NCBI GenBank assembly: GCA_005239945.1
Contig: SBAY01000376.1
Span: forward strand, 1 to 5,868
Direction of reading: 5' to 3'
DNA from: Nitrospira sp.
GTDB taxonomy: Bacteria; UBA9089; CG2-30-40-21; SBAY01
Length of the DNA stretch: 5,868 bases
The translations under genes and the position numbers were made by a program. A model generated the notes under the pieces. It worked only from the letters and a program-made list of their open reading frames with translations. It searched no databases and was not told where the DNA came from. This document shows positions 1 through 5,868 of this stretch, piece after piece. How positions within the stretch are numbered: the first letter of the stretch is position 1; every line of letters begins with the position of its first letter.

Positions 1-54
1 TGGGGTAAATAAAATTTTATACTCTTGTGGTTAAAAAGTTTAGGAAAAGGGGAG

Positions 55-96
55 TTTGAGGGGAAAAACACTTTTCAAAGGGTTTTTCCCCTCAAA
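55..96. repeat. 15-bp perfect inverted repeat upstream of tamB
   Basis: The left arm (55-69, TTTGAGGGGAAAAAC) and right arm (82-96) are perfect reverse complements around a 12-base loop. A run of A follows on the + strand, and on the minus strand the T-run comes before the stem, so neither strand shows the stem-then-T-tract order of an intrinsic terminator. It lies about 64 bases upstream of the tamB -35 box. It could be a structured RNA end of an upstream gene, a small dispersed repeat, or a protein-binding site. Its G4A-rich arms resemble those of the hairpin after tamB (4987-5027). Function unknown. Confidence 0.7.
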
Positions 97-159
97 AAAA
101 ATTCACTTTTTTAAACCATTATTAAAAGTTGGAGAATTTCTGTGTCTGAGTTTTTTCTA

Positions 160-187
160 TTGACAATTCCTGATTTTAGGGTATAAT
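160..187 (+). promoter_or_regulatory. Consensus sigma-70-type promoter of tamB, probably leaderless
   Basis: TTGACA at 160-165 and TATAAT at 182-187 both match the housekeeping sigma factor consensus in all six positions, with a 16-base spacer (17 is optimal). The usual start distance after the -10 box puts transcription at about 193-196, on top of the ATG at 195. The bases before the ATG (TTTTAAGC) contain no Shine-Dalgarno sequence. Both facts point to a leaderless or nearly leaderless mRNA. No operator-like repeat overlaps the boxes. Confidence 0.8.
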
Positions 188-194
188 TTTAAGC

Positions 195-3100
195 ATGAGG
201 ATTTCTATAATCATCTTTATAACCATTATTCTGTCAGGAATCGGGGTCTATTATGTCTGGCAAAAAGGCATTCCACAAGGTTTTATCAAAGATAAGATTA
301 TACTTGAGATTGAAAAAAGACTAAACGGTAAGATTGAAATAAAAACGGTCTATTTCAAATTCCCCAATCAGATTATCCTCGAAGGGATAAAACTCCATTC
401 AACGGGGTTCGGGATGCGGGATGCGGGATGCGGAAATAAGTCATATAGGTTATATAAGTCCTATTCTTCCCGCATCCCGACTCCCCAATCCCGAATATCC
501 ACCCTTACTATGGTCGAAATAAAAAGGCTCATCTGTGAATACAATCTATGGACACCCATTATCCATCCAGGTAAATTGGCGAGCGGGGTATCTAAAATAG
601 TGGTTGTTGACCCTTATCTGTTCCTTCACCGGGACAAGGCAGGAAATTGGAATTTTGCCTCACTTTTTAAGCCACAGCCTGAATTAAGAAAAGAACCTCC
701 GGCAATGCCCATCCTGATAAAAAATGCCTGCGTCTCCATTGAGGATAAGATATTTGGTACCCAAACAACACTTTCTCCTCTATATCTTTCTTATTACCCG
801 CAGGGACCGCCACCCTATTTCCATCTTCGTCTGGGACATCAAATAAAGGTAAATGGTAATATTTATGGTGTTTCACCACTACAAACAAGTTTTAATTTAA
901 AAATAATTAATAAGGATGTCTCTAATTACGCTGGATTTTTAAAAACCCAATGGGCTAATCTACTGACCGGCAAGATAAGCGGCAGGTTAAGAGGCGAAAT
1001 TGCGGATAGAAATATAAGTTTGGATTCAGGTAGTTTAGCCATAAAGGAAGGCACAATCAAATTGCCCAGGTTAAAATACCCCCTGACAGATATCAGCGGT
1101 AATTTTTCCCTGTCTCCCGAGCGTAATCTCATCACCCATGACCTAAAATTTCGATTTAATGGAATTGAGGTTACGACTCAAAAATTCGATATATTCAAAC
1201 AGGAATCCGGCTTGATTGAGTTTGTCACCTCTAACTTTTATGTCCATGATTTTGGAGATATCCTTCCTTATCTGCGCTCATTAGATTTAAAAAGCAGATT
1301 GAAATTCAAAGGTGAGTTTGACCTGAAAAAGGGGTTTAGTTTGTTGGGAGAGGTAGAACTACTTAATGAACTTCGTGGGGGACGGAAGCTCGAACTTGTT
1401 CGGGGAAAATTCAGGTATAAGGATAACACCATAGACGACATCAACTTAGTTATAGACCCAAAAACACAGATAAATGGTAAGGTAACCCTGGGAAAAGGGT
1501 TTAACCTGCAAAAACTTGCCCTGACGGCTAAATTTGCTCAAAGTAACCTTGTGCCTCTCCTGGCGTTATCAGGAAAGAGGTTTAAGGGATTACAAAATGA
1601 GACACTGACAGGAGAGGTTATGGTTAAAGGTGAATTAAAAAACCTTGAATATAGCGGTAATCTAAAATTAGAGGGGCATCCATTATTCAAAGAAATAACC
1701 GCTAATGTTGAAGGGGATGAAAAATCTATAAAAATCACTTCGCAACTCATTCAGCCTCAAGGAACATCATCTAAAGGGAAAATAGATATAGTCGGAAAAG
1801 GAATAAGGGAAAAGACAGACCAGCCTTTTTCTTTATCCCTTAGCGGAATAGTATCTGGGGCTAAACTTTTCAATAAGGATGTGTCTGGTAATTTTGCCTT
1901 TGATGGTAAATTAAGCACGAAGACAAAATTAGTCCGTGGGCAATTTCGAGCAGAAAACATCGTTATTGACCATAACTCCCCCCTTAATTGGCAAGGTAGT
2001 TTAATCTATAACCACTCGAATTTGAATATCTCTACTGCTCCACAAAATAAGCAATTGAGCCTGTCAGGTAAAATTACCTTTGCCGAGAACGAGGCCGGCC
2101 TCCAGATGACTACCTCCCTGCAAATTAAAATTAGGGACATCAGCCTGGGGCTATTAACTAAGGGATTGGCAGGGACCTTTGATGGAGAATTTAACCTGAA
2201 TCAGGTATCGGGGGAAAAAACTATTATCTCAGGTGAAGCGGTGAGTGTTCATTTAGTCGATGGGGACTTGTCTCGTTGCAGAAAGTTAACTGGAAGGTTT
2301 AAGCTTAATAAAATAAAGAATACGGTTTACCTTGAGCGACTATCCTTGAATGAACCACAAAAAATGGATGTCTCGGGAAAGATTGATTTAACCAGGTCAT
2401 CTCATATAGTTATGGATTTAAAAGCCATGGTGTATAATTTGGAATATAAGGAGATGGTTCTTAGTAGTCAGGTTGAATTTACCGGTAATTACCAGGTGAA
2501 CCTGCTCTCGAAAGCACGACTTACCGGTACTTTGAAACTTACCGATGGAAACATTAATAACTTTATTATTGACAGGGGAAAGATAGATTTTACTTATGAA
2601 GACCGTATATTTACCATCAAAAAATCAGAGCTTGTCTTTGGTGATAGTGGAATATTGACGACATCTGGCCTAGTCAACACTAAAGGTTCGATAAATCTGG
2701 ATTTTTCTTTATTGGGAATGAATTATCAGGATATGCCGTATCCCTATTTCAAACGGTTTAAAGGGGAATTCAACCTGGCCGGGAAGGCAGAAGGTAATAT
2801 CGATAACCCCGTTATATCCGCCTCATTAAGGTCCAAAGAAGTAATTATCAATCAGGAAAAAATAGCGAAGATAGCGGGTAGTATCAATTATTCTAACGGT
2901 GAACTTCGCCTTAGAGAGGCAAAAATCAATGATAATCTGACTTTTTATGGGATATTTCGAATTAAAGATGAATACCTGAGCGGTCTGGTTAAACCTGAGG
3001 GTGAAAATTTAGCTACCTTGGCCTGTTTATTATCCGTACCGTCTAAAAACCTTTCTGGAGTCGTCAAGGGAGAAATAAAAGCAGAAGGGAAATTAGATAA

Positions 3101-4979
3101 TTTAGGAATAACGGCTACCGTAGGAATCGAGAATTTACATCTACCAGGGCTTGATGCCAGCAGATGTGAAACCAACTTTACCCTGGAAAATAAAATATTA
3201 TCATTCCAAAAACTTCTATTTGTCCAGGAGCCGGGAGGGACAATGGAGTTTAAAAAATACTATGTCCGACTTAAACCTGATAGTCCGGTAGCCCTTACCG
3301 CCACTATGAATAATTTCATGATATGTAATACGGTCTTTGCCGGTAATATCTATTTTTCAGGGACAGGAACCCCCTGGAATAAGGTAAAAGGAGATTTAGA
3401 GGCTAAAAATCTCTTCATAAATCAAGCCGATACCTTTAAAACACTGGCAGTGACTATCTGTTATGAAAAGGGGTTATTAGAATTTTTGCCCTCACTTAAA
3501 CCAAATAGCCTCTCCGGGAAAATAAGATTTATCTCCAATGAAAAATTAGAGATTGAAGAGGTTAAAATATTCAAAGTAAAGATGGAAAAGCTAAAGGTTA
3601 ACGGCTCTATTGGGTTAGTAACCAAAAGGTATGATGTCCGATTTAGTATGGAGAGGTCTGATTTAGAACTCCTGCCCCTATGGTTTAAAGAGGTAAAAAA
3701 GGCAGAGGGTAAAGTAGATGGTTGGTTACACATAACCGGTTCTTTTGACGAACCACAGTTTAATGGTAGTTTGATGGTCGCCGATGGTGAATTGACTACT
3801 TCTGTATTTGGTAAGAAGGTTACCGAATTACAGGGACAAATTCGGATTATCAATAATTGGTTTATGAGTAATCTTCTCACGGCAAAGATAGGAAAAGGTG
3901 TTTTAGTTATGAAAAGTAATGCACCCTGGACATTGAAGGACATAGATATTGAGTTGAAAAGCTTGCATGAACCTATTCCGATAAGCATAGATGGATTTTT
4001 AGAAGGGGAGGTAGAGCTCGATATACAGATTAAAGGGAATATTGCCTCACCCATAGGCAGTGGTAGGATAAATGTGAGCAATGCCGAATTTACCTATCCA
4101 CCTAAAACAAAAGCTATTGGCGGCAGCGGTAGAATCAAATGGGAAAATTTTATGATTACTGCGGATAAGAATGTCAAATATTACAATGAATATATTGATG
4201 TGAAAATAAAGCGAAAAGGGAGTTGGCTTAAGATTTCAACGCCAGGGGATGAGGTTCAGGTAAGTGGTATTATTTATGCTCAAGGAGGTGGCCGGGTAAA
4301 TTACCTTGGTCAAAACTTTACCATAAAAAGGGCATCTCTGGAATTTAGAGAATCTAATTTTATGCCTTATTTTTCTGGTTATGCAACGGCAAGATTAGGA
4401 AAAAGACGGCTTACTTTAACCTACGAAGGTTATCTTGGTGAGGGGAAACCTATCCTTACGGCTTTTGGTGGTTATCCGCCAATAAATGAAGAACAAATAG
4501 TGAACGCCTTGCTTGCTGGAAAAACCGAATATGCCGACTTGAGTACAACGGATAAGGATACTATCTTAAAATTAGGGTTTGGACAGGTCGTGGGTAAGGA
4601 AATAACCTTTACTGTATTAATACCTATCGAAAAACAGATTGGTCAATTATTAGGAATAGATGTTGAACTTAAAACTCAAGCATTTGACCGGATGTTTGAA
4701 GAATCTCATACTGAAAAGGTTTTGAAAACCTCATCTCTATTTGAAGAGAGTGAATTCAAGATTGGGAGATTTCTTTCTGATGATTTATATATAAGTTATC
4801 GGGGCATATTAAAACCCTGGGAAGAAGAAGAATTTGCCCGGCTTAAACTTAAACAAGAATTAGAATTGGAATATTATCTCTCAGGGAATACCTCATTAAA
4901 ATATAAATGGACACCTGAAGGTGTCTGGCGAGAAGGTGATGAACACGAGGTGATACTCGAACGAGAGGTGAGATTTTAA
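195..4979 (+). CDS. tamB: TamB/AsmA-like envelope protein (DUF490 C-terminal domain)
   Basis: This is a 1594-residue TamB-family protein. The family spans the periplasm as a long beta-groove, anchored in the inner membrane, and is implicated in lipid transport to the outer membrane and, with the Omp85 protein TamA, in outer-membrane protein assembly. Residues 3-22 form one hydrophobic signal-anchor. An AsmA-like N-terminal region follows, including the DPYLFLHRDKAGNWNF stretch (139-154). The middle is made of repeated beta-strand segments rich in G-x-hydrophobic patterns. From about residue 1176 to the end it resembles the TamB/DUF490 domain, with GGYPPINEEQIVNALLAGK near 1425, LLGIDVEL near 1486, IGRFLSDDLYISYRG near 1523 and a terminal Phe. 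E. coli TamB is about 1260 residues, so this one is long. ATG 195 is chosen because it directly precedes the membrane anchor; no Shine-Dalgarno is present. Residues 72-101 come from an inserted repeat. No tamA lies in the window. The family call is firm; the exact role is inferred. Confidence 0.88.
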   Translation: MRISIIIFITIILSGIGVYYVWQKGIPQGFIKDKIILEIEKRLNGKIEIKTVYFKFPNQIILEGIKLHSTGFGMRDAGCGNKSYRLYKSYSSRIPTPQSRISTLTMVEIKRLICEYNLWTPIIHPGKLASGVSKIVVVDPYLFLHRDKAGNWNFASLFKPQPELRKEPPAMPILIKNACVSIEDKIFGTQTTLSPLYLSYYPQGPPPYFHLRLGHQIKVNGNIYGVSPLQTSFNLKIINKDVSNYAGFLKTQWANLLTGKISGRLRGEIADRNISLDSGSLAIKEGTIKLPRLKYPLTDISGNFSLSPERNLITHDLKFRFNGIEVTTQKFDIFKQESGLIEFVTSNFYVHDFGDILPYLRSLDLKSRLKFKGEFDLKKGFSLLGEVELLNELRGGRKLELVRGKFRYKDNTIDDINLVIDPKTQINGKVTLGKGFNLQKLALTAKFAQSNLVPLLALSGKRFKGLQNETLTGEVMVKGELKNLEYSGNLKLEGHPLFKEITANVEGDEKSIKITSQLIQPQGTSSKGKIDIVGKGIREKTDQPFSLSLSGIVSGAKLFNKDVSGNFAFDGKLSTKTKLVRGQFRAENIVIDHNSPLNWQGSLIYNHSNLNISTAPQNKQLSLSGKITFAENEAGLQMTTSLQIKIRDISLGLLTKGLAGTFDGEFNLNQVSGEKTIISGEAVSVHLVDGDLSRCRKLTGRFKLNKIKNTVYLERLSLNEPQKMDVSGKIDLTRSSHIVMDLKAMVYNLEYKEMVLSSQVEFTGNYQVNLLSKARLTGTLKLTDGNINNFIIDRGKIDFTYEDRIFTIKKSELVFGDSGILTTSGLVNTKGSINLDFSLLGMNYQDMPYPYFKRFKGEFNLAGKAEGNIDNPVISASLRSKEVIINQEKIAKIAGSINYSNGELRLREAKINDNLTFYGIFRIKDEYLSGLVKPEGENLATLACLLSVPSKNLSGVVKGEIKAEGKLDNLGITATVGIENLHLPGLDASRCETNFTLENKILSFQKLLFVQEPGGTMEFKKYYVRLKPDSPVALTATMNNFMICNTVFAGNIYFSGTGTPWNKVKGDLEAKNLFINQADTFKTLAVTICYEKGLLEFLPSLKPNSLSGKIRFISNEKLEIEEVKIFKVKMEKLKVNGSIGLVTKRYDVRFSMERSDLELLPLWFKEVKKAEGKVDGWLHITGSFDEPQFNGSLMVADGELTTSVFGKKVTELQGQIRIINNWFMSNLLTAKIGKGVLVMKSNAPWTLKDIDIELKSLHEPIPISIDGFLEGEVELDIQIKGNIASPIGSGRINVSNAEFTYPPKTKAIGGSGRIKWENFMITADKNVKYYNEYIDVKIKRKGSWLKISTPGDEVQVSGIIYAQGGGRVNYLGQNFTIKRASLEFRESNFMPYFSGYATARLGKRRLTLTYEGYLGEGKPILTAFGGYPPINEEQIVNALLAGKTEYADLSTTDKDTILKLGFGQVVGKEITFTVLIPIEKQIGQLLGIDVELKTQAFDRMFEESHTEKVLKTSSLFEESEFKIGRFLSDDLYISYRGILKPWEEEEFARLKLKQELELEYYLSGNTSLKYKWTPEGVWREGDEHEVILEREVRF
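408..495 (+). repeat. Palindromic repeat element inserted in frame within tamB
   Basis: The left arm holds three tandem copies of GGGATGC (411-431). The right arm is its complement: 468-480 exactly matches the reverse complement of 409-421, and the outermost ATCCCGAA (488-495) matches TTCGGGAT (408-415). Between the arms are three 9-base units, ATAAGTCAT, ATAGGTTAT and ATAAGTCCT (436-462). The element is more GC-rich at its arms than the gene around it. Its translation (about residues 72-101) is rich in Gly, Arg, Ser, Tyr and Cys, unlike the beta-strand pattern on both sides. The flanks, ILEGIKLHS and TLTMVEIKRL, would join as normal AsmA-like sequence. This resembles protein-coding palindromic elements such as those of Rickettsia, though it is not recognised as that family. 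Confidence 0.75.
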
Positions 4980-4986
4980 CTTAAGG

Positions 4987-5027
4987 GGAAAGGGGAAAAG
5001 TGAGATATTCTCACTTTCCCCCTTTCC
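4987..5027 (+). terminator. Hairpin terminator after tamB, between convergent genes
   Basis: Arms 4987-5005 and 5009-5027 pair over 19 positions with one mismatch, around a three-base TAT loop. The hairpin starts 7 bases after the TAA of tamB. It is followed by TGGTTTTCCATTTT, which is T-rich but interrupted, so it is an imperfect intrinsic terminator on the + strand. It lies about 50 bases beyond the stop codon of the convergent minus-strand gene and might also stop that transcript, although the minus-strand continuation (CCTTAAGTTAAAA) has little T. Confidence 0.65.
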
Positions 5028-5079
5028 TGGTTTTCCATTTTAGCATTGTAACTAACGACCGATAGTGATACACAAATGT

Positions 5080-5775
5080 TTACCTTTTTCTCAGGTATCT
5101 TCCACCTAATCCAATCAATCCGCTTCCTAAAAGAAATAGAGTTCCGGGTTCTGGAATAACAGGTGATGACTTAGGTGAAGAAGAGACTATTTTATAGTCT
5201 TCCACTTCACCCCTAAACGAATTATATGAGGTGTAAGGGGTAAAGCAATTATAAGAAGAAGAGATTCTTGCTCGAAGCCAGGTTTCACCGCTAAAATCAA
5301 TGGGAATAGGGACGCCAAAACTTACACTTATTGATTTTCCTTTTTCTGGCACCCAAACATCCCATCGATTAATTCGTTCGTTATCTTCCCAGGTCTTATT
5401 TTTATTCCAGTCAATCCAAATTTTGACATAATTAAGTCTTAGTATGCAGGATAGTTGTCGAGCAGTAAAAGTCAATAATGCATTTTCGCCCGGGGTAACA
5501 ATCCAGGTATAATTTGATAAGGTAGCGGCGGAAAGTCCATCATCATATTTATCCCCATCAATACCATCAAAATCCGTATCTTTTCCATCTTCTTGATAAT
5601 CAGCCTTATTTTCCCAGTCAAACCAATTTCCCAAATATCCATACTTCTGACCATTGTGATATGCGGATAGATAACCCGGTGCATCAGAATAGTCATGGCA
5701 GGCAGATGCCCTAGAGGATTGCAAGCAACCTCCTGCTAAAACAATAAGGGTTAAATAGATAATTTTGTTTTTTAT
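5080..5775 (-). CDS. GEVED-domain PEP-CTERM secreted protein, start codon cut off by group II intron
   Basis: 231 codons are visible in the 3' exon; the start codon is missing. The visible N-terminus, IKNKIIYLTLIVLAGGC, continues to SRASA-C and makes a good secretion signal: two lysines, a hydrophobic core, and an ASA signal peptidase I site. The mature part opens with CHDYSDAPGYL, carries acidic calcium-loop-like segments (DTDFDGIDGDKYDDG and WIDWNKNKTWEDNE), and ends its main domain with GEVEDYKI, the signature of GEVED domains in exported bacterial proteins. The tail has the full PEP-CTERM architecture: VIPEPGT, a hydrophobic stretch (LFLLGSGLIGLGG), and basic RYLRKR. In the known pathway an exosortase cleaves at this tail and the protein goes to the surface or exopolysaccharide matrix; ligand and role are unknown. 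The TTG at 5724 is the first standard start codon in this frame after the intron junction, but using it would cut off the signal peptide. Upstream lies a sense-oriented group II intron. Confidence 0.85.
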   Translation of the reverse strand: MKNKIIYLTLIVLAGGCLQSSRASACHDYSDAPGYLSAYHNGQKYGYLGNWFDWENKADYQEDGKDTDFDGIDGDKYDDGLSAATLSNYTWIVTPGENALLTFTARQLSCILRLNYVKIWIDWNKNKTWEDNERINRWDVWVPEKGKSISVSFGVPIPIDFSGETWLRARISSSYNCFTPYTSYNSFRGEVEDYKIVSSSPKSSPVIPEPGTLFLLGSGLIGLGGRYLRKR

Positions 5776-5824
5776 GTCGAGTAGACATATTCAACAACCT
5801 CCTTTTAATTGCTTAATGCCCCTC
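5776..5824 (-). ncRNA. Group II intron domain VI with branch-point A and 3' splice site
   Basis: On the minus strand GAG (5824-5822) pairs with CTC (5781-5779) and GGGCAT (5821-5816) pairs with ATGTCT (5788-5783), leaving a single A at 5782 bulged between the two helices on the 3' side. The stem continues with AGCAATT against GGTTGTT, including G-U pairs. The bulged A is seven bases from the intron end, counting itself, where the lariat branch-point A normally sits. The intron ends GAC at 5778-5776. The predicted 3' splice site is between 5776 and 5775. Confidence 0.82.
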
Positions 5825-5827
5825 ACA

Positions 5828-5860
5828 GAACCGTGCTTGAGGTTTTCCCTCACACGGCTC
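5828..5860 (-). ncRNA. Group II intron domain V (catalytic hairpin)
   Basis: The minus strand reads GAGCCGTG (5860-5853), then TGAGG, a GAAAA loop, CCTCA, a two-base AG bulge, and CACGGTTC (5835-5828). The lower helix has eight pairs including one G-U, and the upper helix five. Length (33 bases against about 34), the invariant GAGCC...GGTTC ends, the AGC catalytic triad at domain positions 2-4 and the two-base bulge are hallmarks of domain V, the metal-binding catalytic core. The only departure is a five-base rather than GNRA four-base loop. Confidence 0.88.
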
Positions 5861-5868
5861 TTCGGTAA

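Larger units (their letters stand above)
5776..5868 (-). mobile_element. Group II intron, 3' end (domains V and VI), running off the window
   Basis: Read on the minus strand, the segment starts with TTACCGAA, then a 33-base domain V hairpin, a three-base linker (TGT), a domain VI hairpin with a bulged A, and a terminal GAC (AY end). That order and spacing is the 3' end of a self-splicing group II retrotransposon. Domains I-IV and any reverse transcriptase/maturase lie beyond position 5868, so completeness and mobility cannot be judged. The intron has the same orientation as the PEP-CTERM gene, and the next base (5775) begins a codon of that gene. The AGC triad in domain V argues for a IIA/IIB-type rather than a IIC intron. 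Confidence 0.87.

Noticed and set aside
55..96. Inverted repeat as an intrinsic terminator
   Set aside because: The A-run follows the stem on the + strand, and on the minus strand the T-run precedes the stem. The order is wrong for either direction, so it is listed as a repeat.
3461..4081. 206-residue minus-strand open frame inside tamB
   Set aside because: It lies fully opposite a long gene with clear TamB features, and its translation shows no recognisable domain. It is a shadow.
5472..5696. 74-residue minus-strand open frame within the PEP-CTERM gene
   Set aside because: It reads the same DNA in another frame as the GEVED domain and has no features of its own.
5722..5724. TTG as the start codon of the PEP-CTERM protein, with AGGAGG at 5734-5729 on the minus strand
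   Set aside because: The spacing to the Shine-Dalgarno-like sequence is only four bases, and this start would remove the hydrophobic signal peptide encoded just upstream in the same frame. The AGGAGG is explained by the codons for Ala-Gly-Gly in the signal peptide.
5764..5775. A-AAA-AAC slippery heptamer suggesting programmed -1 frameshifting
   Set aside because: A -1 slip from the main frame leads away from the long reading frame, not into it. The A-rich stretch simply codes for the lysine-rich start of the signal peptide.
5722..5775. Lipoprotein signal (LAGGC) in the PEP-CTERM protein
   Set aside because: The residue at -3 from the Cys is Ala rather than the usual Leu. An ASA site for signal peptidase I follows, and PEP-CTERM proteins normally use that route. 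It cannot be fully excluded.
5768..5788. Frameshift or phase-variable A6 run joining ATG 5788 to the PEP-CTERM frame
   Set aside because: One base less in the run would give a plausible protein start, but the ATG lies within a well-formed domain VI of a group II intron. The exon is already in frame at the predicted splice site, so no indel is needed.

Overview
The window looks like chromosomal DNA of an AT-rich, diderm (Gram-negative-type) bacterium that secretes PEP-CTERM proteins, so an exosortase (epsH/xrt) is expected elsewhere in the genome. Two things point there: a very long TamB-family protein, which belongs to cells with an outer membrane, and a GEVED-domain protein ending in a PEP-CTERM sorting tail. 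Nothing fixes the species. The mix (oversized TamB, dispersed palindromic repeats, a group II intron) would suit an uncultured lineage, but that is inference.

Layout. Positions 1-194 hold no gene. They contain a 15-bp perfect inverted repeat (55-96) and a promoter with consensus -35 and -10 boxes (160-187), placed so close to the ATG at 195 that the transcript is probably leaderless. Positions 195-4979 (+) encode one 1594-residue TamB/AsmA-like protein. Near its 5' end a repeat of about 88 bp (408-495) is read in frame and adds about 30 unconserved residues. A 19-bp hairpin (4987-5027) starts 7 bases after its stop codon and separates it from the convergent second gene. That gene (5775 down to 5080, minus strand) encodes a secreted GEVED-domain PEP-CTERM protein without its start codon.

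The most notable feature is at the right edge. On the minus strand, 5868-5776 is the 3' end of a group II intron. It has a domain V hairpin with an AGC triad (5860-5828) and a domain VI hairpin with a bulged branch-point A (5782), ending in GAC at 5776. The intron is in the same orientation as the PEP-CTERM gene. Its predicted 3' splice site falls on a codon boundary, just ahead of the signal-peptide codons, so it separates the gene from its start codon, ribosome-binding site and promoter. Splicing could restore the mRNA. The rest of the intron, any reverse transcriptase and the 5' exon lie outside the window.

The two genes are convergent and share no evident pathway beyond the cell envelope: TamB in lipid or outer-membrane protein transport, the other an exported, probably surface or matrix protein.
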